Positions 34,684 to 43,197 of a stretch of 64,000 bases of DNA are shown piece after piece (position 1 is the stretch's first letter; each line of letters opens with the position of its first letter). A program made the position numbers and the translations under genes. Origin of the DNA: Streptomyces silvae (GTDB lineage Bacteria; Actinomycetota; Actinomycetes; Streptomycetales; Streptomycetaceae); the NCBI RefSeq assembly GCF_016745505.1, contig NZ_JAERUC010000069.1, positions 23,111-87,110 on the forward strand, in the 5' to 3' direction. The notes below the pieces were generated by a model. That model had not been told where the DNA came from. It searched no databases and saw nothing but the letters and a program-made list of their open reading frames with translations.

Positions 34684-34759
34684 GAGTCACCAGACTCATC
34701 GACCAGCTGGGACCTGCCGGGGACACCACCTCGGCGGGTCCCCTGCTCCACAGGGGACC
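34684..34759 (+). ncRNA. 5' leader with two mutually exclusive hairpins (candidate riboregulator)
   Basis: Hairpin 1 pairs GGGACCTGCCG (34709-34719) with CGGCGGGTCCC (34732-34742): 11 pairs with one G-U. Hairpin 2 pairs GGTCCCCTG (34737-34745) with CAGGGGACC (34751-34759): 9 perfect pairs around CTCCA. The second hairpin buries the GGGGA ribosome site two to nine bases before the ATG. The arms share 34737-34742, so only one can form at a time. A small GAGTC/GACTC stem lies at 34684-34697. This is the layout of a translational on/off switch. No known riboswitch class is recognised. Confidence 0.55.
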
Positions 34760-34761
34760 AC

Positions 34762-35625
34762 ATGCGTATCCGTGCCACCGTCGCCGCTGTTTCCGGCGCC
34801 CTGGCCCTGTCCGCTCTCGCCGTTCCGGCGGCTCAGGCGGCCGACAAGGACCTCCCGAGCCTCGACCGGCCCACCGCGGCCGACGTCTTCGGCACCGGCG
34901 CCCGGGCGCCGCGCGCGGCGGCTCGCGCCGCCGTGACGACCCCGGTCATCTCCAAGGTCGTCATCAACGGCGGCAAGGACATCGTCGTCGGCACCACGGC
35001 CGCCAAGAAGTTCACCGTCTCCGTCACCGCGTCCCACCCGTCCGGCATCGTCGACGGCTACATCGACCTGTGGCACGGCACGAACGTGGACGCCGGTCTC
35101 GACGGCGTGCTGCTGCCGAACGAGGACGCGGCGTCCTGCAAGAACGTCAACGCCACGACCGCCACCTGCACGATGACGATCACGGCGTACCCGGGCTACG
35201 ACCTGTACGCGAACGCGCTGGCCGGCACCTGGAAGGTCACCGCGGGCGCGCTCGCCGGCGACCAGAGCATCGCGTGGAACGACTACCAGTCCACCGCCCG
35301 CGTCCAGCGCCTCTCCAAGCTGACCGTCAACGCCGCCCCGGAGCCCGTCAAGAAGGGCAAGACCATCACGGTCACCGGCAAGCTGTCGCGCGCCAACTGG
35401 GAGACCGGCACCTACAAGGGCTACACCGTCCAGCCCGTCAAGCTGCAGTTCCGCAAGAAGACCAGCAGCACCTACACCACCGTCAAGACCATCAAGTCGA
35501 ACAGCACGGGTGCGCTGAAGACCACGGTCAAGGCCTCGGTGGACGGCTACTGGCGCTACAGCTACGCCGGCACCTCGACCACCCCGGCCGTCACGACCGC
35601 GGGTGACTTCGTCGACGTGAAGTAA
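34762..35625 (+). CDS. Secreted two-domain beta-sandwich protein
   Basis: 287 residues. The Sec signal peptide is MRIRATVAAVSGALALSALA with probable cleavage after PAAQA (residue about 27). Domain 1 (about 55-185) has a possible disulfide between the cysteines in ASCKNVNA and ATCTMTI. Domain 2 (about 190-287) begins LSKLTVNAAPEPVKKGKTIT, an Ig-like pattern also seen in many streptomycete extracellular proteins. There is no enzyme motif and no wall anchor. Translation may be controlled by the alternative hairpins in the leader. Its function is unknown. Confidence 0.8.
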   Translation: MRIRATVAAVSGALALSALAVPAAQAADKDLPSLDRPTAADVFGTGARAPRAAARAAVTTPVISKVVINGGKDIVVGTTAAKKFTVSVTASHPSGIVDGYIDLWHGTNVDAGLDGVLLPNEDAASCKNVNATTATCTMTITAYPGYDLYANALAGTWKVTAGALAGDQSIAWNDYQSTARVQRLSKLTVNAAPEPVKKGKTITVTGKLSRANWETGTYKGYTVQPVKLQFRKKTSSTYTTVKTIKSNSTGALKTTVKASVDGYWRYSYAGTSTTPAVTTAGDFVDVK

Positions 35626-35637
35626 CCCGGACAGCTC

Positions 35638-38046
35638 TCACGAGCGGAAGCGGCGGCCGACCAGGCGCCAGGCCAGCTCAAGGACGGCCGCCGCGACCAC
35701 CGAGATGCCCACCGCGGTCCAGGGCATCGTCACCCCGACCAGCTTCAGCGCGAAGAAGTCCTGGAGCCAGGGCACCGCGAGCACGACGAGGAAGCACAGG
35801 CCCATCGCCGCCACCAGGCCCACCCGCCACCAGGTGTACGGACGGGCGATGATCGCCAGGACCCACATGGAGACCAGGAACAGGGTGAGGGTCGCCGCGC
35901 TCGTCTCCGCGTCCAGCGCCCCCGGACCCGAGTAGGCGTGCCGGGCGATCAGATACGTGGCGAAGGTGGCCGCCGCCGCGATGACCCCGGACGGGATCGC
36001 GTACCGCATGACCCGGCGTACGAAGTGCGGCTGGGCCCGCTCCTTGTTGGGGGCGAGCGCCAGGAAGAACGCCGGTACGCCGATGGTCAGCGTGGACAGC
36101 AGGGTGAGATGGCGCGGCAGGAACGGGTACTCCACCTGGAAGCAGACCACCAGGACCGCCAGCAGCACCGAGTAGACGGTCTTCGTCAGGAACAGGGTGG
36201 CGACCCGGGTGATGTTGCCGATGACCCGCCGCCCCTCCGCGACGACCGACGGCAGGGTCGCGAAGCTGTTGTCCAGCAGCACGATCTGCGCCACCGCACG
36301 GGTCGCCTCGGAGCCCGAGCCCATCGAGACCCCGATGTCGGCGTCCTTGAGCGCCAGCACGTCGTTGACGCCGTCCCCGGTCATCGCGACCGTGTGCCCG
36401 CGTGACTGGAGCGCCCCGACCATCTCCCGCTTCTGCTGCGGGGTGACCCGGCCGAAGACCGCGTTCCGCTCGATCTCCGACGCCATGGCGTCGGCGTCCC
36501 CGGGCAGCCGGCGGGCGTCCAGGGGGTGCTCGGCGCCCGGCATCCCCAGCTTCTGGGCCACCGCGCCGACCGAGACGGCGTTGTCGCCGGAGATGACCTT
36601 CGCGTCGACGTTCTGGTCGTCGAAGTAGGCCAGGGTCTCCCCGGCGTCGGGCCGCAGCCGCTGCTCCAGGACGACGAGCGCGGCGGGTTCGGCCCGCGAA
36701 GCGGCGTCCGGGGCGTCCAGCTCGCCCGGCACCCGGGCGAGGAGCAGGACCCGCAGCCCCTGCTCGTTGAGGTGGCCGGTCTCGGCCAGGGCCGGATCGT
36801 CGGCGGCCAGCAGCACGTCGGGCGCGCCGAGCAGCCAGGCCGACGCGCCGCCGCCGGACTCGGTGAAGGCGGCCCCGCTGTACTTGCGGGCCGAGGAGAA
36901 CGGCATGGCCTGCCGGACGTCCCAGCCCCCGCCGTCCGGGTAGGCGTCGATGATCGCCTGGAGGCTGGCGTTGGGCCGGGGGTCGGAGGCGCCGAGCGCA
37001 CCCAGGACGCGGTGGACGTACGCCTCGTCGGAGCCGTTCAGCGGGCGGACCTCGGTGACGTCCATACCGCCCTCGGTGAGGGTGCCGGTCTTGTCCAGAC
37101 AGACCACGTCGACCCGGGCCAGGCCCTCGATGGCCGGCAGCTCCTGCACCAGGCACTGCTTGCGGCCGAGCCGGATGACGCCGATCGCGAAGGCGACCGA
37201 GGTGAGCAGGACCAGGCCCTCGGGGATCATCGGGACGATGCCGCCGACCGTGCGGGCCACCGACTCCTTGAAGTCGTTCTCCTTGACGACCAGTTGGCTG
37301 ATGACGAGCCCGATCGCCGTCGGCACCATCATCCAGGTCACGTACTTGAGGATCGTGCTGATGCCGCTGCGGAGCTCGGACTGTACGAGGGTGAAGCGGG
37401 ACGCCTCCTCGGCGAGCTGGGCGGCGTACGCCTCGCGGCCGACCCTGGTGGCGGTGAACGCCCCGCCTCCGGCGACGACGAAGCTGCCCGACATCACCGG
37501 GTCGCCGGGCCGCTTGACCACCGGGTCGGCCTCGCCGGTCAGCAGCGACTCGTCGATCTCCAGGCTGTCGGCCTCGGCGACCGTGCCGTCGACGACGGCC
37601 TTGTCCCCGGGGCCCAGCTCGACCAGGTCGCCGAGGACGATCTCCGAGACGGAGACCTCGGCGGAGGTCCCGTCGCGCCGTACGGTCGGCTTGGCCTCGC
37701 CGATCACCGCGAGGCTGTCCAGGGTCTTCTTGGCGCGCCACTCCTGGACGATGCCGATCCCGGTGTTGGCGATGATCACGAAGCCGAAGAGGCTGTCCTG
37801 GATCGGCGCGACGAACAGCATGATCACCCAGAGCACGCCGATGATCAGGTTGAACCGGGTGAGGACGTTCGCGCGGACGATCTCGGTGACGGAGCGGGAC
37901 GAGCGAACCGGTACGTCGTTGACCTCGCCGCGGGCGACCCGCTCGGCGACCTCGGCGGTCGTCAGCCCGCCCGGTGGCGCGGGCGCCGGCGAGGTCTGTA
38001 CGGGGTCCGGCTGCTCACCGGAGGAATCGAGTGCCCGCTGCGTCAT
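35638..38046 (-). CDS. CtpE-like cation-transporting P-type ATPase
   Basis: 802 residues with the complete P-type layout: actuator motif SLLTGEADPV near residue 170, helix M4 motif GGIVPMIPEGLVLLTSVAFA near 265, phosphorylation site CLDKTGTLTEGG near 316, and hinge AMTGDGVNDVLALKDADIG near 555. The PEGL (rather than CPx) sequence in M4 excludes a heavy-metal pump. The sequence around QELPAIEGLARVDVVC resembles M. tuberculosis CtpE, a Ca2+ uptake ATPase of the envelope. A calcium role is thus likely but not proven. It converges with the secreted protein gene. Confidence 0.88.
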   Translation of the reverse strand: MTQRALDSSGEQPDPVQTSPAPAPPGGLTTAEVAERVARGEVNDVPVRSSRSVTEIVRANVLTRFNLIIGVLWVIMLFVAPIQDSLFGFVIIANTGIGIVQEWRAKKTLDSLAVIGEAKPTVRRDGTSAEVSVSEIVLGDLVELGPGDKAVVDGTVAEADSLEIDESLLTGEADPVVKRPGDPVMSGSFVVAGGGAFTATRVGREAYAAQLAEEASRFTLVQSELRSGISTILKYVTWMMVPTAIGLVISQLVVKENDFKESVARTVGGIVPMIPEGLVLLTSVAFAIGVIRLGRKQCLVQELPAIEGLARVDVVCLDKTGTLTEGGMDVTEVRPLNGSDEAYVHRVLGALGASDPRPNASLQAIIDAYPDGGGWDVRQAMPFSSARKYSGAAFTESGGGASAWLLGAPDVLLAADDPALAETGHLNEQGLRVLLLARVPGELDAPDAASRAEPAALVVLEQRLRPDAGETLAYFDDQNVDAKVISGDNAVSVGAVAQKLGMPGAEHPLDARRLPGDADAMASEIERNAVFGRVTPQQKREMVGALQSRGHTVAMTGDGVNDVLALKDADIGVSMGSGSEATRAVAQIVLLDNSFATLPSVVAEGRRVIGNITRVATLFLTKTVYSVLLAVLVVCFQVEYPFLPRHLTLLSTLTIGVPAFFLALAPNKERAQPHFVRRVMRYAIPSGVIAAAATFATYLIARHAYSGPGALDAETSAATLTLFLVSMWVLAIIARPYTWWRVGLVAAMGLCFLVVLAVPWLQDFFALKLVGVTMPWTAVGISVVAAAVLELAWRLVGRRFRS

Positions 38047-38173
38047 GATTCCGACCGTACGGGCGGAAGGGAGGGTTCACCCGCCGGGAACAGGAAGTTC
38101 CGACCGGGGGAGGACCGGAATGGTCCCACGGTCGTACGCGCGGTGGATCAGGTGCGGCCGGCGCGTCCCGGGA

Positions 38174-38461
38174 TCAGTGGTGCGCGCCGTCGGGCGCGGA
38201 CTCCTCGGCGGCGGCGTGCGCGGCAGCCCGCTTGAGCGCGGCGTCCCGCCCCCGGACGTACCAGATGCCGATCAGGCCGAGTCCGGCGCCGGCCAGACAG
38301 ACCCAGATCCACCAGGCGTGGCCCCGGTCGTCGAACCAGCCGTAGAAGGGGACCTGCACCACGAAGAGGACGAACCAGAGGATCGTGCCGCCGGTGACGG
38401 TGGCGACGACGGGGCCCTCCAGGGGCTCGGGCGCCTCGTGTTTCGGTGTCCACTTCTCCAT
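38174..38461 (-). CDS. DUF2530-family small membrane protein
   Basis: 95 residues with two membrane helices (VATVTGGTILWFVLFVVQVP and WWIWVCLAGAGLGLIGIWYV), an N-terminal MEKWTPKHEAPEPLEGP arm and a His/Ala tail. It fits the actinobacterial DUF2530 family. It is divergent from the purine permease gene with 175 bases between. Its function is unknown. Confidence 0.85.
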   Translation of the reverse strand: MEKWTPKHEAPEPLEGPVVATVTGGTILWFVLFVVQVPFYGWFDDRGHAWWIWVCLAGAGLGLIGIWYVRGRDAALKRAAAHAAAEESAPDGAHH

Positions 38462-38539
38462 GCGATCAGTCTACGGGCTGCGCCGCGGGCCAGTCGGCCC
38501 AAGGATCTACGCGCGGAGATAGCGATCTTCCCCTTATGT

Positions 38540-38552
38540 ATTCATACTGAAT
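38540..38552. promoter_or_regulatory. Inverted repeat upstream of the purine permease
   Basis: ATTCA-TAC-TGAAT in an AT-rich stretch (38520-38600) about 90 bases before the permease ATG. It is a possible operator or promoter element. I see no purine riboswitch in this leader. Confidence 0.35.
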
Positions 38553-38636
38553 CCGGTTGCGGATGACTCGATTTATTCGTGTGAACATCCAAATCTGACT
38601 ACTTTCATCCCCCCGTCGCACGACTGAAGGTCATAC

Positions 38637-40088
38637 ATGTCCTCCTCGGCCACCGCTCCGGTCGATCAGCCCCCGGCGCCGCAGCAGCCTCACGGCGTCC
38701 TCGATCGTTACTTCAAGATCTCCGAGCGGGGGTCGACGGTCGCGCGCGAGGTCCGTGGTGGTTTCGCCACGTTCTTCGCGATGGCGTACATCATCGTGCT
38801 CAACCCGATCATCCTCGGCAGCGCGAAGGACATGTACGGGCACCAGCTCGACGGTGGCCAGCTCGTCACGGCCACCGTGCTGGCGGCCGCGTTCTCCACG
38901 CTCCTGATGGGTGTCATCGGCAACGTGCCGATCGCGCTCGCCGCCGGTCTCGGCGTCAACACCGTCGTCGCCCTCCAGCTCGCCCCCCGGATGAGCTGGC
39001 CCGACGCGATGGGCATGGTCGTCCTCGCGGGCATCGTCGTGATGCTCCTCGTCGCGACCGGGCTGCGGGAGCGCGTCATGAACGCCGTGCCGCGCTCGCT
39101 CCGCAAGGGCATCGCGATGGGTATCGGCCTCTTCGTGCTCCTGGTCGGCCTGGTCGACTCGGGCTTCGTCTCCCGCATCCCGGACGCCGCGCACACCACC
39201 GTGCCGCTCCAGCTCGGCAGCGACGGCCACCTCAACGGCTGGCCCGTCCTGGTCTTCGTCCTGGGCACGCTGCTGACCCTCGCGCTGATCGTCCGCAAGG
39301 TGCCGGGCGCGATCCTGCTCTCCATCGTCGTCATGACGGTCCTCGCCCTGGTCATCGACGCGGTCGCGGACCTGCCGGCCGGCGCCTGGGGGCTGACCGT
39401 CCCCGAGTGGCCCGGCAATCCCGTGGCCTCCCCGGACTTCGGCCTGATCGGCCAGGTCAGCCTGTTCGGCGGCTTCGGGAAGGTCGGCATCCTGACCGGC
39501 GTCCTCTTCGTCTTCACCGTCCTGCTGTCCTGCTTCTTCGACGCGATGGGCACCATCCTCGGCGTCGGCGACGAGGCCAAGCTGATGGACAAGGACGGCA
39601 ACTTCCCCGGGATCAACAGGGTCCTGCTCGTCGACGGTGTCGCCGTCGCCGCGGGCGGTGTGAGCTCCTCCTCCGCCTCGACCTGCTTCGTCGAGTCCAC
39701 GGCCGGTGTCGGCGAGGGCGCCCGTACCGGACTGGCGAGCGTGGTGAGCGGGCTGCTCTTCTCGGTGGCGCTGCTCCTGACGCCGCTGGCGACGATGGTC
39801 CCCTCGCAGGCGGCCACCCCGGCGCTGATCGCGGTCGGGTTCCTGATCCTCGCGGGCAATGTGCGGGACGTCGACTGGAGCGACTACACGCTCGCCATCC
39901 CGGCCTTCATGGCCATGCTGATGATGCCGCTCACGTACTCGATCACCAACGGCATCGGCATCGGCTGCATCGCCTTCAGCGTGATGCGCCTGGCCGCGGG
40001 CCGTGGCCGGGAGGTCCCGGTGGCCATGTACGTGGTCTCCGCGGTCTTCGTCTTCTACTACGCGATGCCGGCGCTCGGCCTCACGTAG
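38637..40088 (+). CDS. NCS2-family purine permease (AzgA-like)
   Basis: 483 residues with about 13 membrane segments. AzgA-type signatures are GFATFFAMAYIIVLNP near residue 42, AAGLGVNTVVAL near 102, SCFFDAMGTILGVG near 300, and SSSSASTCFVESTAGVGEGA near 342. Members import adenine, guanine or hypoxanthine with protons. The gene stands alone; a divergent promoter is shared with the DUF2530 gene. Confidence 0.92.
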   Translation: MSSSATAPVDQPPAPQQPHGVLDRYFKISERGSTVAREVRGGFATFFAMAYIIVLNPIILGSAKDMYGHQLDGGQLVTATVLAAAFSTLLMGVIGNVPIALAAGLGVNTVVALQLAPRMSWPDAMGMVVLAGIVVMLLVATGLRERVMNAVPRSLRKGIAMGIGLFVLLVGLVDSGFVSRIPDAAHTTVPLQLGSDGHLNGWPVLVFVLGTLLTLALIVRKVPGAILLSIVVMTVLALVIDAVADLPAGAWGLTVPEWPGNPVASPDFGLIGQVSLFGGFGKVGILTGVLFVFTVLLSCFFDAMGTILGVGDEAKLMDKDGNFPGINRVLLVDGVAVAAGGVSSSSASTCFVESTAGVGEGARTGLASVVSGLLFSVALLLTPLATMVPSQAATPALIAVGFLILAGNVRDVDWSDYTLAIPAFMAMLMMPLTYSITNGIGIGCIAFSVMRLAAGRGREVPVAMYVVSAVFVFYYAMPALGLT

Positions 40089-40131
40089 GCGCGTACGTAC
40101 GCCGTCCTCACCCCTGCGGGGCGGACGCCCG

Positions 40132-40347
40132 TCAGGTGACCCGGTCGGCCGGGTCCGGATGACGGGTGTCCGCCCCGTAGAACTTCTCCGTCTCGTCGAC
40201 GGCCGCGTGGAAGCGCTCGTCGAAATCGTCGCGGACGAGCGTCCGGACCACGTAGTCCTGGACGCTCATGCCGCGTCTGGCGGCGTGCTGGCGGAGCCGG
40301 TCGAGCAGCTCACCGTCTATGCGCAGGCTGAGCACTGTCGATCCCAT
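40132..40347 (-). CDS. Ribbon-helix-helix DNA-binding protein
   Basis: 71 residues. The N-terminal TVLSLRIDGELLDRLRQHAARRG is a ribbon-helix-helix (CopG/Arc) strand-helix start, followed by MSVQDYVVRTLVRDDF. The C-terminal tail (FYGADTRHPDPADRVT) is disordered. Such proteins are often antitoxins, but no toxin gene is adjacent. It could be a solitary regulator, and its promoter region is shared with the divergent MarR gene. Confidence 0.8.
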   Translation of the reverse strand: MGSTVLSLRIDGELLDRLRQHAARRGMSVQDYVVRTLVRDDFDERFHAAVDETEKFYGADTRHPDPADRVT

Positions 40348-40450
40348 GCCAAGCAGGGTCGCGGCACACGCGGCCTTTTCGCGGCTGTTTCCGACTCATA
40401 CTCACTCGTTCGGGTGATCAGTTTCTCGCGCGTGTACCACCCGCTGGTAT

Positions 40451-40463
40451 TTAGCATTGCTAA
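40451..40463. promoter_or_regulatory. MarR operator
   Basis: TTAGCA-T-TGCTAA, a perfect inverted repeat, lies 18-31 bases upstream of the MarR start. Its size and AT-rich ends fit a MarR-family site in its own promoter. Confidence 0.65.
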
Positions 40464-40481
40464 TGAGTTACGCTAAGGAAC

Positions 40482-40922
40482 ATGCCTGACCTGATCCACG
40501 ACGGTGACAGTGCCGCCGCCGTGAGCTCCCTCCGCTCCGCCGTGATGCTGCTGGGCCGTCGTCTGAAGCACCAGCGCGTCGACGAGTCGCTGAGCCCCAC
40601 CGAGATGTCGGTGCTCGGCACACTCGCCCGCTGCGGTTCCGCCACCCCCGGTGAGCTGGCCCGCAAGGAGCACGTGCAGCCGCCGTCGATGACCCGCATC
40701 GTCGCGCTGCTGGAAGCGAAGGGCCTGGTCAGACTGGAACCGCACCCCGATGACCGTCGGCAGAAGATGGTCAGCCGGACCGAGCAGGCGGAAGCCATGC
40801 TCGCCGAGAGCCGCGACAAGCGGAACGCCTGGCTGGCCAACCTCGCCGAGGGCCTGGACGAGGACGAGTGGGACACGCTGCGGGCCGCCGCGCCCGTGCT
40901 GGAGAAGCTCGCCCACCTCTGA
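40482..40922 (+). CDS. MarR-family regulator
   Basis: 146 residues. The winged helix runs over about residues 30-100: LSPTEMSVLGTLARCGSATP, ELARKEHVQPPSMTRIVALL, and the wing PDDRRQKMV. It lies 99 bases upstream of an MFS exporter in the same direction, a typical MarR-exporter arrangement. It probably represses both genes through the TTAGCA-T-TGCTAA repeat. Confidence 0.92.
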   Translation: MPDLIHDGDSAAAVSSLRSAVMLLGRRLKHQRVDESLSPTEMSVLGTLARCGSATPGELARKEHVQPPSMTRIVALLEAKGLVRLEPHPDDRRQKMVSRTEQAEAMLAESRDKRNAWLANLAEGLDEDEWDTLRAAAPVLEKLAHL

Positions 40923-41021
40923 CCCGACGGGCGCCGTCGGACCCCCGCGAGGGTCCCGCAGCGCCCGCAGTCACGTCCCCGTCAGTGAGTACGTCGTATA
41001 CGCCCGAGGAGGCGACTTCTT

Positions 41022-42356
41022 TTGAGTTCGGGATCCGGAGCAGACTCCGCCCCCGCACCGACTTCCACCCACGAGAGCAAGACCGGCGGGACCTTCTCGT
41101 CGCTGAAGATCCGCAACTACCGCCTGTTCGCCACGGGCGCCGTGATCTCCAACACCGGTACCTGGATGTCCCGCATCACGCAGGACTGGCTCGTCCTGAG
41201 CCTCACCGGGTCCGCAGCGGCCGTCGGTATCACCACGGCCCTCCAGTTCCTCCCGATGCTGCTCTTCGGCCTGTACGGCGGCGTCATCGCCGACCGGCTC
41301 CCGAAGCGGCGTCTCCTGCTCATCAGCCAGGCAGCGCTCGGCCTGTGCGGCGTCGCACTCGCCGTCCTGACCCTCTCCGGCGTCGTCGAGGTCTGGCACG
41401 TCTACCTGATCGCGTTCCTGCTCGGCATGGTGACCGTCGTCGACAACCCGGCGCGCCAGTCGTTCGTCTCGGAGATGGTCGGCCCCGCGCAGCTGCGCAA
41501 CGCCGTCAGCCTGAACTCGGCGAACTTCCAGTCCGCCCGGCTCATCGGCCCCGCCGTCGCGGGTGTCCTGATCACGACGGTCGGCAGCGGCTGGGCGTTC
41601 ATGTTCAACGGGCTGTCCTTCATCGCGCCGCTCGTCGGCCTGATGATGATGCGTACGAGCGAGCTCCACGCGGCCGTCACCGTCAAGCGCGCCAAGGGCC
41701 AGCTCCGTGACGGCCTGCGCTACGTCTCCGGCAGACCCGAGCTGATCTGGCCGATCGTCCTGGTCGGTTTCGTCGGCACCTTCGGGTTCAACTTCCCGAT
41801 CTTCCTGACGGCCTTCGCGGACGAGATCTTCCACGGCGGTGCCGGGATGTACTCGTTCTTCAACATCCTGATGGCGGCCGGCTCCCTCGCCGGGGCCCTC
41901 CTCGCCGCCCGGCGCCGCTCCTCGCGGCTGCGGATGCTGGTGGCCGCGGGCACCCTGTTCGGCCTGCTGGAGGTCGCCGCGTCCCTGTCACCGTCCGTCT
42001 GGCTGTTCTCGCTGCTGCTGCTGCCGATCGGGATGATCGGCCTGACGACCAACATCAGCGCCAACACGAGCGTCCAGATGGCCGCGGACCCCGAGATGCG
42101 GGGCCGGGTGATGAGCCTCTACATGATGGTCTTCGCCGGTGGCACGCCCGTGGGAGCCCCGATCGTCGGCTGGATCAGCGACACCTACGGCGCCCGGATC
42201 GGCATGGCGGCCGGAGGAGCGATCTCGATGGTGGCCGCGGTCGGGGTCGGCTTCATGCTGACCCGCGTCGGCGGCCTGCGCCTGAAGGTCGACCTGCGGC
42301 CGGGTCGCCCGCACGTGCGAATAGTTCCGCGCGAGCAGCTGGCCACGGCGGCCTGA
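41022..42356 (+). CDS. MFS exporter (EntS-like, 12 helices)
   Basis: 444 residues from the TTG at 41022, with GAGGAGG nine bases upstream. Twelve hydrophobic segments are visible. The first conserved block SLKIRNYRLFATGAVISNTG and MSRITQDWLVLSLTGSAAAV are typical of EntS/MFS_3 exporters, with the loop VIADRLPKRRLL after helix 2. It probably exports small molecules including possible antibiotics. It is co-directional with the MarR gene, and a strong terminator follows. Confidence 0.9.
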   Translation: MSSGSGADSAPAPTSTHESKTGGTFSSLKIRNYRLFATGAVISNTGTWMSRITQDWLVLSLTGSAAAVGITTALQFLPMLLFGLYGGVIADRLPKRRLLLISQAALGLCGVALAVLTLSGVVEVWHVYLIAFLLGMVTVVDNPARQSFVSEMVGPAQLRNAVSLNSANFQSARLIGPAVAGVLITTVGSGWAFMFNGLSFIAPLVGLMMMRTSELHAAVTVKRAKGQLRDGLRYVSGRPELIWPIVLVGFVGTFGFNFPIFLTAFADEIFHGGAGMYSFFNILMAAGSLAGALLAARRRSSRLRMLVAAGTLFGLLEVAASLSPSVWLFSLLLLPIGMIGLTTNISANTSVQMAADPEMRGRVMSLYMMVFAGGTPVGAPIVGWISDTYGARIGMAAGGAISMVAAVGVGFMLTRVGGLRLKVDLRPGRPHVRIVPREQLATAA

Positions 42357-42367
42357 GCCGACCCCTG

Positions 42368-42401
42368 AACGCTGCCCTTCCCCCACGGGGAGGGCAGCGT
42401 T
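42368..42401 (+). terminator. Intrinsic terminator
   Basis: AACGCTGCCCTTCC pairs with GGAGGGCAGCGTT, with one G-T mismatch. The stem is followed by a pyrimidine tract TCTTCTGTTG, an unusually canonical rho-independent terminator for this genome type. Confidence 0.85.
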
Positions 42402-42467
42402 CTTCTGTTGTGCGTCGCGAGGAAAGCCGTCGCCCCGGACGTGCCCGCACGCTGGGACACTCGGCGC

Positions 42468-43055
42468 ATGAGCAGCAGCAGCCGCAGCCAGAGACTCTTC
42501 GCCGCCGTCCTGCCGCCCGAGCCCGTCGCCGACGAGCTGGCCAGGGCCCTCGCCCCGCTGCACGCGATCCCCGGGGCCGCCGACCTCCGCTGGACCGCCC
42601 CGGCGGGCCGGCACTTCACGCTGGCGTTCCTCAGGGAGGTCGACGAGGAGCTGCTCCCGGAGCTGGACGCCCGGATGGAGCGGGCCGCGCACCGGACCGC
42701 GCCCTTCCCGCTCCGGATCAGCGGCGGCGGCCGGTTCGACGGGCGGGCGCTGTGGGCGGGGGCCGCGGGCGGCCTCGACACCCTGCGGCTGCTGGCGGCG
42801 CGGGCCCACGCCGCCGCGCGCAAGGCCGGCGTCCCGATGGAGGAGGAGCACCGCCGCTACACCCCGCACCTCACCCTCGCCCGCAGCCGGGGCCACGCCG
42901 ACCTGACCCCGTACACGGCGGCGCTGGAGGGGTTCCAGGGCCGCGAGTGGGAGGTGCGTGAGATGAGTCTCGTACGCAGCAGACTTCCGGCGGGCGGGGT
43001 GCCGGGGGAGCAGCCGCGTTACGAGGTGGTGCGGGCCTGGCCGCTGGGACGGTGA
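42468..43055 (+). CDS. thpR: 2'-5' RNA ligase / cyclic phosphodiesterase (ThpR)
   Basis: 195 residues from the ATG at 42468. The 2H phosphoesterase fold has two HxTx motifs, HFTLAF near residue 48 and HLTLAR near 131. The N-terminus QRLFAAVLPPEPVADELARA matches ThpR. It likely hydrolyses 2',3'-cyclic phosphate ends or joins tRNA halves in vitro. The in vivo role is poorly known. Confidence 0.9.
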   Translation: MSSSSRSQRLFAAVLPPEPVADELARALAPLHAIPGAADLRWTAPAGRHFTLAFLREVDEELLPELDARMERAAHRTAPFPLRISGGGRFDGRALWAGAAGGLDTLRLLAARAHAAARKAGVPMEEEHRRYTPHLTLARSRGHADLTPYTAALEGFQGREWEVREMSLVRSRLPAGGVPGEQPRYEVVRAWPLGR

Positions 43056-43077
43056 GCGGGGCGGTTACGCTCGTCGG

Positions 43078-43167
43078 GTGGACCCGAAGACCAGAAACCG
43101 CATCATGGCCGCCGTACTCGTGCTGATGTTCATCGTCGTCGCGGCGGCGTCCGCCCTCGGGGGCTGA
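43078..43167 (+). CDS. 29-residue membrane peptide
   Basis: The GTG start at 43078 is translated by hand: MDPKTRNRIMAA then VLVLMFIVVAAASALGG, ending at TGA. A short basic head is followed by one membrane helix. It is 22 bases after the thpR stop and in the same direction. I recall similar MDPKTRNRIM-type peptides beside streptomycete transporter genes, so it is likely a real conserved micropeptide that may modulate a membrane complex. I have no proof of expression. Confidence 0.65.
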   Translation: MDPKTRNRIMAAVLVLMFIVVAAASALGG

Positions 43168-43197
43168 GCCCGCCGAGGACGTACGCACGCACGCCGG

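Noticed and set aside
38500..38636. Purine riboswitch ahead of the NCS2 permease
   Set aside because: The three-way-junction core and its conserved pyrimidine loops are not present in the leader.
40132..40347. Toxin-antitoxin pair
   Set aside because: The ribbon-helix-helix protein has no adjacent small toxin ORF. The neighbours are a purine permease and a MarR regulator.
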